A DNA stretch of 64,000 nucleotides from Pedobacter caeni (GTDB lineage: Bacteria > Bacteroidota > Bacteroidia > Sphingobacteriales > Sphingobacteriaceae). Positions 26,266 to 34,980 of the stretch are shown in pieces. The first letter of the stretch is position 1. Each line of letters starts with the position of its first letter. Where the stretch lies: assembly GCF_900129215.1 (NCBI RefSeq), contig NZ_FQUQ01000002.1, forward strand, positions 1 through 64,000. Direction: 5' to 3'. The position numbers and the translations under genes were made by a program. The notes below the pieces were generated by a model, which saw only the letters and a program-made list of their open reading frames with translations, did no database searches and was not told the origin of the DNA.

Positions 26266-27060
26266 TTAAGATACGTGCAACGGGATGCCGGAATAATATA
26301 AGGCAAGGATCACCACAGCTATAATGATTCTATACCAGCCAAATACGCGGAAACCATGCTTAGACAAGAATCCGATAAATGATTTGATGGCAATAATCGC
26401 AACAATGAAAGCAATCAGGTTACCGAAAAGCAGGAGTTTAACATTCTCTGCATTTAGCAAATGGTATCCTTTAAGTAGCTTATAGCCTGTTGCTGCACAC
26501 ATGGTTGGTACGGCCAGGAAGAAGGAGAATTCGGCAGCAGCATGTCTGCTTAATTTTTGTTGCATCCCCCCGATGATGGTGGCTGCACTTCTGCTTAAAC
26601 CCGGAAATACAACTGCCAAAACCTGGAAACAGCCAATCTTGAAAGCAGACATATTGGTAATTTCTGCTTCATGATGAACTTCCGGTTTCGTAAATACTTT
26701 ATCAATAAAGAGGAGGATAATACCACCCACCAATAAAACAACAGCTATAAATATAGGATTGCCTAATTTTTCATCAATGAAATCATTTAATAATTTCCCG
26801 AAAACAAGGGCTGGAATGACTGCAATAATCAGTTTTACATAAAATTGCCACTTACTGAAGTCAAAAAACTTTTTCCAGTAAAGGACTACAACAGCAAGGA
26901 TCGCACCCAACTGAATGGCAATTTCAAATAGCTTCACAAACTCATCTTTCCCAATTCCCATGATTGCACTTGCAATAACCATGTGGCCGGTTGATGAAAC
27001 CGGTAAAAATTCAGTTATCCCCTCAATGATTGCGAGAATAAAGGCCTGTAAATAATTCAT
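26266..27060 (-). CDS. uppP: Undecaprenyl-diphosphatase
   Basis: Integral membrane phosphatase (BacA type) that recycles the lipid carrier for peptidoglycan and O-antigen; overexpression of the family gives bacitracin resistance. 264 residues, about eight helices. Both catalytic motifs are intact: EGITEFLPVSSTGH (residues ~13-26) and PGLSRSAATIIGG (~174-186). It lies seven bases after the DUF3098 gene, consistent with one transcript. Confidence 0.97.
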   Translation of the reverse strand: MNYLQAFILAIIEGITEFLPVSSTGHMVIASAIMGIGKDEFVKLFEIAIQLGAILAVVVLYWKKFFDFSKWQFYVKLIIAVIPALVFGKLLNDFIDEKLGNPIFIAVVLLVGGIILLFIDKVFTKPEVHHEAEITNMSAFKIGCFQVLAVVFPGLSRSAATIIGGMQQKLSRHAAAEFSFFLAVPTMCAATGYKLLKGYHLLNAENVKLLLFGNLIAFIVAIIAIKSFIGFLSKHGFRVFGWYRIIIAVVILALYYSGIPLHVS

Positions 27061-27067
27061 GAAAGCT

Positions 27068-27292
27068 TTATTTTTTTAGAATAGCATAAACGCCAAATCC
27101 GAATCCAAAAAGTACTGTCATTGGTGCCAGTAAAGTTTTTCTGAAATCGTAAATGTCTGTCGTACCAATCATCAGGATAAAGCCAAGTACTACAATCGCA
27201 ATGCTGATCAATAGCAATTGATAGTTCTTTTTTGTAAATACAAGTTCAGATTTGCTTTCCTGATTTACAGGAGTGTTTTTTTTCTCTATCAT
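27068..27292 (-). CDS. DUF3098 small membrane protein
   Basis: 74 residues with two hydrophobic helices (about 26-45 and 53-72), preceded by a polar N-terminal tail. The VLGFILMIGT and TVLFGFGFGVYAI segments match the Bacteroidota DUF3098 pattern. Its start codon shares one base with the ftsX stop codon (TAATG), so translation is coupled to ftsX. The constant company of ftsX and uppP suggests a role in cell-envelope or division biology; no function is known. Confidence 0.88.
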   Translation of the reverse strand: MIEKKNTPVNQESKSELVFTKKNYQLLLISIAIVVLGFILMIGTTDIYDFRKTLLAPMTVLFGFGFGVYAILKK

Positions 27293-28170
27293 TATCTGTA
27301 AAGGTCGTAAATTTTTAGACGTAAATATTTGCTGACAGCAAAAGAGGTACTGATGGCCGTAATAAAGATTCCGACACCCACCAGACCCAATAAAACAATA
27401 CCAAATTCAGTATAGTTTCTTAAGATCACAATTTCAGGAATCTCTCTTTGTGCATAATATAAAATCCCCAAAAGGATCAGAATGGCAATGAAAGCAGCGA
27501 TCAGTCCATGCAATGCTGCAAACAGAATGAAAGGTTTACGGATGAAATTCCTGGTTGCACCTACCAGTTGCATACTTTTAATTAAGAAGCGCTGTGAGTA
27601 AATGGCAAGGCGGATCGTATTGTTAATCAGAGCGATGGAAATAATCAATAAGATCGCTGCGAAGGCCAGAATAATCAGACCAATGGTGTTGATATTCTTA
27701 TTCACCATATCAATTAAGGAGCTTTGATAAATGACTTCCTTTACCGCCGGGTTTTTGCTGATACTTGCTTTTAATGCATCTATACTTTTGTTATTTGCAT
27801 AGTCTGCTTTTAAATACACATCAATGGTAGAAAGCAATGGGTTGTAGCCTAAGAAGTTCACGAAATCCTCCCCAAGATCAGTGGTCAGGTTTCTGGCAGC
27901 CATTTCTTTGTTCACATATTGTGTGGTTTTAATCGCCGGATTGGCATTCAGCTCTTTTTGAAAAGCCAAAACATCCGCCTCCTTTGCACCTTCATCCACA
28001 ATAATGTTTAACACAATATTTTCTTTAACATAGTTGGAAAGATTTTTAGCATGTACTAATATCAACCCCAACATGCCCAGCATTAATAAAACCAATGCTA
28101 TGCTGAAAATAGTAGAAATATAAATGGTTTTTGTCTTCTTAGAAGCATCGCTTACTTCAAATTCTTCCAT
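27292..28170 (-). CDS. ftsX: Cell division permease-like protein FtsX
   Basis: Membrane partner of the ATPase FtsE; the complex signals to periplasmic peptidoglycan hydrolases at the division site. 292 residues: a cytoplasmic N-terminus, a first helix (~20-40), a periplasmic domain (~45-165), then three C-terminal helices. The family's SMQLVGATRNFIRKPF motif is present. ftsE is not adjacent, as is usual in this phylum. It heads the ftsX-DUF3098-uppP-truB-YitT group. Confidence 0.94.
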   Translation of the reverse strand: MEEFEVSDASKKTKTIYISTIFSIALVLLMLGMLGLILVHAKNLSNYVKENIVLNIIVDEGAKEADVLAFQKELNANPAIKTTQYVNKEMAARNLTTDLGEDFVNFLGYNPLLSTIDVYLKADYANNKSIDALKASISKNPAVKEVIYQSSLIDMVNKNINTIGLIILAFAAILLIISIALINNTIRLAIYSQRFLIKSMQLVGATRNFIRKPFILFAALHGLIAAFIAILILLGILYYAQREIPEIVILRNYTEFGIVLLGLVGVGIFITAISTSFAVSKYLRLKIYDLYR

Positions 28171-28355
28171 GTATTTGTTTTTATGTTTTGCGAAAATAAA
28201 AAAATATAAGCAACTAATTTAAAATTATAGGCCTTTATCCCTTTTTAATCTTTAAAACTACAACGCTTTATCCTTAGAAATAGTTTGTCCAGGCTGCTTT
28301 TGACCCAATTTACCGCCATAAAAAATCTTTTTTATGTAAGCGTTTTGTAACATTA
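28171..28355. other. Divergent intergenic region, left part
   Basis: AT-rich sequence between ftsX and the lipoprotein gene. It should carry the ftsX promoter, but the best minus-strand -7 candidate (TATTTTCG near 28190) is imperfect and has no well-spaced TTG. No RNA gene or repeat was seen. Confidence 0.4.
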
Positions 28356-28389
28356 TTGTACCAAAAGGGAATTTTGGGCGTTATTTTTG
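28356..28389 (+). promoter_or_regulatory. Promoter of the lipocalin-like lipoprotein gene
   Basis: TTG at 28356-28358 and TATTTTTG at 28382-28389 with a 23-base spacer. The -7 box is an exact TAnnTTTG match and the spacer is at the long end of the accepted range. The leader would be about 85 bases. Confidence 0.5.
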
Positions 28390-28479
28390 TGTAAAAACGC
28401 AAGTGTCCAGGGGGGAGCTGAGGTTGATTTTGAGGAAAAAGGATACTAAAAACAAAAACTAATTACTAAAAAATCACCT

Positions 28480-28896
28480 ATGAAAAAACAAATTACTTTA
28501 GTTGCCGTCTGCTTAATGATAATTGCTGGCATTGCAACAGGATGTAAAAAAGAAACAGGCAAAGATGCCCCACTGAAAGCAAAAATTGTGGGAAGATGGC
28601 AGGTTGCCAAAGTAGAAACTACAGTTACAGGATCAGCTATGGTTCCTTATCCCGGAGTTGCAGGAGACTTTTTCGAATTCAGAGGGGATGAGAACGATCA
28701 GATGGAATTCAATTACGGTTCGAAGCGAGAGCTTGGGACTTATGTTGTTTTCGGCATCGAAAGCATCAATCTGTCGTTTTCCGGAAAATTATTCAACGGT
28801 GTGATCAATACGCTTACAGACAATAAACTGGAGTTTACAGCGACATCAAATGGTGTTACTCCTGCAGAAACCAGGAAATTTTTTCTGACCAGATAG
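28480..28896 (+). CDS. Lipocalin-like lipoprotein
   Basis: 138 residues with a lipoprotein signal peptide: the hydrophobic segment ends in a lipobox IATGC with Cys22, followed by KK. The mature part starts with IVGRWQVAKVET, the typical first strand of small lipocalin-like domains in Bacteroidota lipoproteins, and continues as beta strands to FFLTR. Ligand unknown. It has its own promoter and terminator and is therefore monocistronic. Confidence 0.75.
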   Translation: MKKQITLVAVCLMIIAGIATGCKKETGKDAPLKAKIVGRWQVAKVETTVTGSAMVPYPGVAGDFFEFRGDENDQMEFNYGSKRELGTYVVFGIESINLSFSGKLFNGVINTLTDNKLEFTATSNGVTPAETRKFFLTR

Positions 28897-28921
28897 CATA
28901 TCTGACCAATTAAATTCAAAT

Positions 28922-28971
28922 AAAAAAGGCTGTTCTGATGTTTCAAAAATATTCAGGACAGCCTTTTTTTT
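28922..28971 (+). terminator. Intrinsic terminator after the lipoprotein gene
   Basis: An 11-bp stem GGCTGTTCTGA/TCAGGACAGCC (one GU pair) with a loop of about 14 bases, flanked by A and T tracts. It can work in both directions. Confidence 0.8.
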
Positions 28972-28978
28972 ATATTTG
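28971..28978 (+). promoter_or_regulatory. -7 box of the CLC antiporter promoter
   Basis: TATATTTG matches TAnnTTTG exactly, directly after the T tract of the preceding terminator and 41 bases before the CLC ATG. The leader would be about 35 bases, too short for a fluoride riboswitch. Confidence 0.5.
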
Positions 28979-29019
28979 CCATCAGCCTGTATTTATGACC
29001 TCCTGTTTCAGGCCTTGCT

Positions 29020-30297
29020 ATGGTAAAAAGAGATAAAGATTCGAATTTTCTGAAGTCTGTGCCCGGGTTTCTCAACAGAGAGTCCATACCGCATTATCTG
29101 CTGAAATGGACGATCCTTTGCTTATTGACAGGACTGGCTGCGGGCACGCTTTCTGCCTTATTTTTGACTTTATTAAACCTGGCCACCGATTTCAGGGAAA
29201 GCCATTCTTACCTCCTTTATCTTCTTCCTCTTGCCGGGCTTCTGATAGGCTTATTGTATCACCATCGGGGAAAAGAGGTGGAAAGAGGCAATAACCTCAT
29301 ATTCGATACCATTCATAACCCCAAAGATATCATCCCTTTTAAAATGACACCACTGGTGTTACTGGGGACTATAGTTACCCATTTATTCGGAGGATCTGCA
29401 GGACGCGAAGGAACGGCTTTACAAATGGCGGCTTCAACTGCTGATCAATTGCACAAACCTTTTCAATTAGACCATGCCGACCGGAGAATTTTACTGATTG
29501 CCGGTTTAAGTGCTGGTTTTGCCTCTGTTTTTGGAACGCCATGGGCCGGGGCAGTATTTGGAATTGAAGTGCTGTTATTGGGAAGAATTCCTCAAAAAGC
29601 GGTACTTCCTGCACTGGCTGCCGCTTTTATTGGTGCTTATGTTACAGAACTCTGGGGGGTAGGACATACCCATTACCAGATCAATATGGTGCCTTCAATT
29701 TCGTTGATGGGTGTAGGGTATAGCATATTGGCCGGTCTGGCGTTTAGCCTTGCGGCGATTTTGTTTGTCAGGCTTACCCATTTGTTTTCCGGTGTATTCA
29801 AGAAATTGAAGTATCCGCCACTGCGCCCTTTCATCGGTGGGATAATTGTCCTTGTGCTTGTTCTGATATTAGGGACTCATCAATATATCGGGTTAGGGAT
29901 TCCTGTAATTGTGGATGCTTTTAATCAGGCTTCCGGTAATGAAGATTTCGCCATAAAAATCCTGCTGACGGCCATTACACTTGGTGCCGGATTTAAAGGA
30001 GGCGAAGTCACTCCACTGTTTTTTATAGGGGCCACATTGGGCAGTGCACTCTCTGTTTTCTTGCCTTTACCAGTGGGCTTACTGGCCGGAATGGGCTTCG
30101 TTGCGGTATTTGCAGGTGCGGCGAAAACACCCCTTGCCTGTTGCATCATGGCCTTCGAACTGTTCGGTGTTTCCTGCTGGATATATGTTTGTATTGCCTG
30201 TATCGTCGCATTCCTGATTTCCGGGCATCACAGCATTTATAATGCGCCGGAAAACAAATCTCCCCGCCATTTTTTGTTTGGTAAATCAGGTATTTGA
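29020..30297 (+). CDS. CLC-family anion:proton antiporter, probable fluoride type
   Basis: 425 residues with about ten hydrophobic helices in the CLC fold. The helix-F motif is GSAGREGTALQM, containing the gating glutamate. The first selectivity motif is GNNLI where Cl- exchangers have GSGIP, and a GGEVTPLFFIGA segment stands for the third motif. A Thr after GREG and a missing GSGIP serine are features I associate with the CLC-F fluoride/H+ antiporters. Fluoride export is therefore a reasoned guess, against a default call of chloride channel. There is no C-terminal CBS domain. It has its own promoter. Confidence 0.85.
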   Translation: MVKRDKDSNFLKSVPGFLNRESIPHYLLKWTILCLLTGLAAGTLSALFLTLLNLATDFRESHSYLLYLLPLAGLLIGLLYHHRGKEVERGNNLIFDTIHNPKDIIPFKMTPLVLLGTIVTHLFGGSAGREGTALQMAASTADQLHKPFQLDHADRRILLIAGLSAGFASVFGTPWAGAVFGIEVLLLGRIPQKAVLPALAAAFIGAYVTELWGVGHTHYQINMVPSISLMGVGYSILAGLAFSLAAILFVRLTHLFSGVFKKLKYPPLRPFIGGIIVLVLVLILGTHQYIGLGIPVIVDAFNQASGNEDFAIKILLTAITLGAGFKGGEVTPLFFIGATLGSALSVFLPLPVGLLAGMGFVAVFAGAAKTPLACCIMAFELFGVSCWIYVCIACIVAFLISGHHSIYNAPENKSPRHFLFGKSGI

Positions 30298-30360
30298 GAA
30301 AGCGTTTCTGATCCAACCTTTATTTCCTTATTTTCGCGCTATATATAAGGCATAGCTGTA

Positions 30361-33168
30361 ATGGATTATCAATTTAAAGAAATAGAACAAAAGTGGCAAG
30401 AGTTTTGGGCTCAAAATCAAACGTTTAAAGCAGAAGAGCAATCTTCCAAACCTAAGTTTTACGTACTGGATATGTTTCCTTATCCTTCTGGAGCAGGTTT
30501 ACATGTTGGTCATCCACTAGGTTATATTGCTTCAGATATATTTACCAGGTACAAAAGATTAAAAGGGTATAATGTATTGCATCCAATGGGATACGATTCC
30601 TTTGGTTTGCCTGCAGAACAATATGCGATACAAACCGGACAACATCCAGCCCTTACTACAGAAGTAAACATCAATACTTACAGAAGGCAATTAGACCAGA
30701 TCGGTTTCTCGTTCGACTGGTCGAAGGAAGTGAGGACCAGTGATCCTGAATATTATAAATGGACGCAATGGATCTTTATGCAGCTTTTCAATTCCTGGTA
30801 TAACCTGGAAACAGATCGTGCGGAAGACATTACCAGCTTATTGGAAAAGTTTAATGCTTCGGGAAGTGCAGATGTGAAAGCCGTTTGTGATGAAGATACC
30901 AAATCTTTCCTGCCGACCGACTGGGCAACGATGACCCAGGAAGAAAAACAGGAAGAATTGTTAAAATACCGCTTAACCTATCTAAGGGAAAGCACTGTCA
31001 ACTGGTGCCCTGCTTTGGGAACCGTATTGGCAAATGATGAAGTGAAAGACGGTTACTCAGAACGTGGTGGTCATCCGGTAGAGCAAAAGAAAATGATGCA
31101 GTGGAGCATGAGGATTTCTGCCTATGCAGAACGCCTGTTGCAAGGCTTAAATACCATAGACTGGCCGGAGCCGGTAAAAGAAATGCAACGCAACTGGATT
31201 GGGAAAAGTGTGGGAGCCAGCGTACGTTTCAAGATCGAACCTTCTGAAAAGGTAGCCACACTTAGTCAGGATTATATTGAAGTTTTTACCACCCGTGTGG
31301 ATACTATATTTGGTGTTTCTTACCTGGTACTTGCCCCTGAGCATGAACTGGTGATTGGTTTGACCACTCCGGAGCAGTTGGATGAAGTAAATAATTACAT
31401 CGCCCAAACGAAGAAGAAATCGGAACTTGACCGTATGGCTGATGTTAAAGCGGTGTCAGGAGCCTTTACCGGAAGTTATGTGATCAACCCGGTAAGCGGA
31501 GAACGGATTCAGCTATGGATTGCCGATTATGTATTGGCAGGTTATGGTACAGGTGCAGTTATGGGAGTACCTAGTGGCGATCAGCGCGACTGGCTATTTG
31601 CAACAAACTTCAAATTACCAATCGTTCAGATTCTGGATAGCCAGAAAGATATCGATACCCAGGCTGATGCCACCAAAGAAGGTAAATACATTAATTCCGG
31701 CTTTATCAATGGAATGAATTATGCCGAAGCAACACAAACGCTAAACACCTGGTTGGAAGAGCAGGAGGTTGGTAAAGCAAAAATCAATTACCGCATGCGC
31801 GATGCGATCTTTGGTCGTCAGCGTTATTGGGGAGAGCCGATTCCGGTATACTTCAAAGATGGATTGCCTTATCTGATCAACGAAGAGGAATTGCCTCTGA
31901 TGCTTCCAGAAATTGATAAGTATCTGCCTACAGAAAGCGGTGAACCTCCTTTGGGAAGAGCCGAAAACTGGAGCTATGACGATCAATATGAATATGAATT
32001 GAGCACAATGCCGGGTTGGGCAGGATCGAGCTGGTACTGGTACCGCTATATGGATGCGCAGAATAAATCAGCTTTTGCATCTAAGGATGCTATTGAGTAC
32101 TGGAAAGATGTGGATTTATATATCGGAGGTGCAGAACATGCAACAGGACATTTATTATACAGCCGTTTCTGGAATAAATTCCTGAAAGACCTTGGTCATG
32201 TAACTGAGGAAGAGCCTTTCAAAAAACTGATCAATCAGGGAATGATCCAGGGCAGAAGTAATTTTGTATATCGTGTGGTAGATGAAGAGGGAAGAGGAAC
32301 AAACACTTTAGTATCTTATGGACTAAGGAAAGAATATAAAACATCGGCACTTCATGTAGATGTAAACATTGTAGAGAATGAGATCTTAAATCTTGAAAAA
32401 TTTAAAGCTTTCAGACCCGAGTTTGCTGACGCAGAATTTATACTGGAAAATGGAAAATACATTTGCGGTGTAGAGGTAGAGAAGATGTCTAAATCCAAGT
32501 TCAATGTGGTGAACCCGGATGTACTGATCTCGAGTTATGGTGCAGATACCTTAAGAATGTATGAGATGTTCCTGGGCCCATTAGAACAAAGTAAACCATG
32601 GAATACCAACGGAATTGAAGGGGTGTTTAAATTCCTTCGCAAATTCTGGCGCTTGTTCCACAATGAAGAATGGGTATTTAATGTGAGTGATTCTGTGCCT
32701 TCAAAAGCCGAATTGAAAGCTTTACATAAAATCATTAAAAAGGTACAGGATGATGTAGAACGTTTCTCTTTTAATACTTCTGTTTCCAGCTTTATGATTG
32801 CCGTGAATGAGCTGACAGACCTGAAGTGTAAAAACCGTCAGGTTCTGGAAGACCTGGTGATCGTATTGTCGCCTTATGCTCCTCACATTTGTGAAGAACT
32901 TTGGGCAAACCTTGGACATGAGGCCGGTAGTTTATCCTATGTTAAATATCCGGAATTCAACGCTGCTTATATGGTCGAAGATGAATTTAGTTACCCGGTA
33001 TCCGTAAACGGTAAAACGAGGTTAAACCTGAATTTAAGTCTGACCTTAGAGCCTAAGGAAATCGAAGAAACCATTTTGGCCGATGAACAGGTACAGAAAT
33101 ACCTGGAAGGAAAAACACCTAAAAAAGTAATTGTGGTGAAAGGTCGTATCGTAAATATTGTGATCTAG
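30361..33168 (+). CDS. leuS: Leucyl-tRNA synthetase
   Basis: Class I aminoacyl-tRNA synthetase charging tRNA-Leu. 935 residues. The HIGH motif appears as HVGH (residues 48-51). The editing domain occupies ~250-440, with the TTRVDTIFG and [17 protein letters not shown] segments. KMSKSK is at ~708-713, just past a Bacteroidota-type insert before it. The anticodon-binding and C-terminal domains are complete. A TATTTTCG (30329-30336) before the ATG is a near match to the -7 consensus. Confidence 0.97.
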   Translation: MDYQFKEIEQKWQEFWAQNQTFKAEEQSSKPKFYVLDMFPYPSGAGLHVGHPLGYIASDIFTRYKRLKGYNVLHPMGYDSFGLPAEQYAIQTGQHPALTTEVNINTYRRQLDQIGFSFDWSKEVRTSDPEYYKWTQWIFMQLFNSWYNLETDRAEDITSLLEKFNASGSADVKAVCDEDTKSFLPTDWATMTQEEKQEELLKYRLTYLRESTVNWCPALGTVLANDEVKDGYSERGGHPVEQKKMMQWSMRISAYAERLLQGLNTIDWPEPVKEMQRNWIGKSVGASVRFKIEPSEKVATLSQDYIEVFTTRVDTIFGVSYLVLAPEHELVIGLTTPEQLDEVNNYIAQTKKKSELDRMADVKAVSGAFTGSYVINPVSGERIQLWIADYVLAGYGTGAVMGVPSGDQRDWLFATNFKLPIVQILDSQKDIDTQADATKEGKYINSGFINGMNYAEATQTLNTWLEEQEVGKAKINYRMRDAIFGRQRYWGEPIPVYFKDGLPYLINEEELPLMLPEIDKYLPTESGEPPLGRAENWSYDDQYEYELSTMPGWAGSSWYWYRYMDAQNKSAFASKDAIEYWKDVDLYIGGAEHATGHLLYSRFWNKFLKDLGHVTEEEPFKKLINQGMIQGRSNFVYRVVDEEGRGTNTLVSYGLRKEYKTSALHVDVNIVENEILNLEKFKAFRPEFADAEFILENGKYICGVEVEKMSKSKFNVVNPDVLISSYGADTLRMYEMFLGPLEQSKPWNTNGIEGVFKFLRKFWRLFHNEEWVFNVSDSVPSKAELKALHKIIKKVQDDVERFSFNTSVSSFMIAVNELTDLKCKNRQVLEDLVIVLSPYAPHICEELWANLGHEAGSLSYVKYPEFNAAYMVEDEFSYPVSVNGKTRLNLNLSLTLEPKEIEETILADEQVQKYLEGKTPKKVIVVKGRIVNIVI

Positions 33169-33196
33169 TTTTAAAAACGGCTCATTTAATCATAAG

Positions 33197-33230
33197 AAAA
33201 GCTTCGGACAAATGTCCGGAGCTTTTCTTT
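33197..33230 (+). terminator. Intrinsic terminator of leuS
   Basis: A 14-bp stem (33197-33210 with 33213-33226, one GU pair) with a tight loop, then a T-rich tail, 29 bases past the stop codon. Confidence 0.88.
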
Positions 33231-33419
33231 TATCCGGCAATATTTATCCTTTCTTCAGTGGTGATTTTGGTTGTTCTCATGTATCATAAAATTGCATATC
33301 TTAGGTCTTTTGTTTTCCGGGAAGCTATACTAAAAGGGTTTATCCTTTTGCAATACAATGCTTTGTTATGAGATTATTCTTTCCGGGTCTCAACCTTAAA
33401 CCAAACACAACCACACAAA

Positions 33420-34847
33420 ATGAAGAAATCAACCCTATTAATTGCAATCATTTTATCGATTAAAATGACTGCTTTCGGCCAGCCAAATGTACATGGCCAA
33501 TCCAGCACTTATCAATGGCCTTCGGATCCTTTGGTAAAGAACAAACTGGAGAAATGGCAAGACCAGAAATTCGGAATGATCATCCACTGGGGCCTATATG
33601 CGGTTCCGGGAATTATGGAGTCCTGGAACCTCTGTTCTGAAGATTGGATTTCCAGAGATAGCACCATCGCTTACGAAGACTATAAAAAATGGTACTGGGG
33701 TTTAAGCGAAAAATTTAACCCGGTTAATTTTAATCCGGAACAATGGGCAAAAGCAGGAAAGTCTGCGGGGATGAAATATCTGGTGTTTACTACTAAACAC
33801 CATGATGGCTTCAATATGTTTGATACTAAAGAGAGTGATTTTAAAATCTCCAACGGTCCTTTTAAAGGAAATCCGAAAGCTGATGTTGCTAAATATGTTT
33901 TCGATGCTTTCAGGAAACAGGACTTTATGATCGGTGCCTATTTTTCTAAACCGGATTGGCATTCTCAATATTACTGGTGGTCAAAATATGCAACAGCAGA
34001 CCGCAATAACAATTACGACATCAAGAAGAACCCATGGAGGTGGAATAAATTCAAAACACAGACCTTTAATCAGATTTCTGAGCTGATGAACAATTACGGA
34101 ACTGTCGATATCCTTTGGCTTGATGGCGGATGGGTAAGGCCACTGGAAACCGTAACCGATGAGGTGCGTGCCTGGGGAGCAACCATCCCGGCATGGAGCC
34201 AGGACATTGATATGCCAAAGATTGCCGCAATGGGACGTAAAGCACAACCCGGTTTGCTAATTGTAGACCGGACGGTGCATGGGCCTTATGAAAATTACCA
34301 GACCCCTGAACAACACATTCCGGAAAAACAACTGGATCATCCCTGGGAAAGTTGCATGACGCTGGGTGGTGCCTGGGGATTTGCTGCCAACGATCAGTAT
34401 AAATCTGCAGGAACAGTAATTCATTCCCTGATTGAAATCACGGCTAAAGGAGGAAGTTTACTACTTGGTGTTGGGCCAAAGCCAGATGGAACCATGCCGG
34501 ATGGCGTAATTAGTCGTCTGGGAGAAATAGGAAATTGGGTCACTAAAAATGGGAAAGCGATTTATGGAACGAGAATCACCAAAAACTATCACCATAATAA
34601 TACCTGGTTTACACAAAGTAAAGATGCGAAAACCAAATATGCATTGGTATGCCTGAAAGAGGGCGAAAATCTGCCATCTACAATTTCATGGGCTGGCAAT
34701 GAGCCTGCTAAAGGAACTAAAATCAAACTTTTGCAAACCGGAGAAAATGTGAAATGGGTAAAAGAGAATGAACTGATTAAAGTCATTCTGCCAAAAGGGC
34801 TTCCAGCAAATCTGCCTGCACTGGCATTTTCTTTTTCTACTATTTAG
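33420..34847 (+). CDS. Secreted alpha-L-fucosidase, GH29
   Basis: Hydrolyses alpha-linked L-fucose from glycans in the periplasm or at the surface. 475 residues with a Sec signal peptide (cleavage near AFGQ). The GH29 barrel shows GMIIHWGLYAVPG, TTKHHDGFNMFD and the nucleophile Asp234 in ILWLDGGW. A short C-terminal beta domain follows from about residue 380. It is followed by a GH3 enzyme gene on the same strand, 133 bases apart, forming a small glycosidase locus without its own SusC/SusD pair. No sulfatase or transporter is adjacent. Confidence 0.94.
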   Translation: MKKSTLLIAIILSIKMTAFGQPNVHGQSSTYQWPSDPLVKNKLEKWQDQKFGMIIHWGLYAVPGIMESWNLCSEDWISRDSTIAYEDYKKWYWGLSEKFNPVNFNPEQWAKAGKSAGMKYLVFTTKHHDGFNMFDTKESDFKISNGPFKGNPKADVAKYVFDAFRKQDFMIGAYFSKPDWHSQYYWWSKYATADRNNNYDIKKNPWRWNKFKTQTFNQISELMNNYGTVDILWLDGGWVRPLETVTDEVRAWGATIPAWSQDIDMPKIAAMGRKAQPGLLIVDRTVHGPYENYQTPEQHIPEKQLDHPWESCMTLGGAWGFAANDQYKSAGTVIHSLIEITAKGGSLLLGVGPKPDGTMPDGVISRLGEIGNWVTKNGKAIYGTRITKNYHHNNTWFTQSKDAKTKYALVCLKEGENLPSTISWAGNEPAKGTKIKLLQTGENVKWVKENELIKVILPKGLPANLPALAFSFSTI

Positions 34848-34856
34848 TAATCAAAT

Positions 34857-34913
34857 GAAACCATCATCAGCATGTGGCCTATCAATAAGAACTGGTCTGC
34901 TGATGGTGGTTTC
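34857..34913 (+). other. Long stem-loop between the GH29 and GH3 genes
   Basis: A 16-bp stem (34857-34872 with 34898-34913, one GU pair) closes a 25-base loop. No U tract follows, so it is not a standard terminator. It may stabilise the upstream mRNA end or slow read-through into the GH3 gene. Confidence 0.55.
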
Positions 34914-34980
34914 CTCATTTCAAACTGAGTTTACCTACTCTTAAGTGTCTTTAAAAATCAATAATAAATAACATATAGTG

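Noticed and set aside
28972..29019. ATGACCTCCTG before the CLC gene resembles the 3' end of a fluoride riboswitch
   Set aside because: The matching 5' part (GGnGATGG) is absent and the leader after the -7 box is only about 35 bases, too short for the fold.
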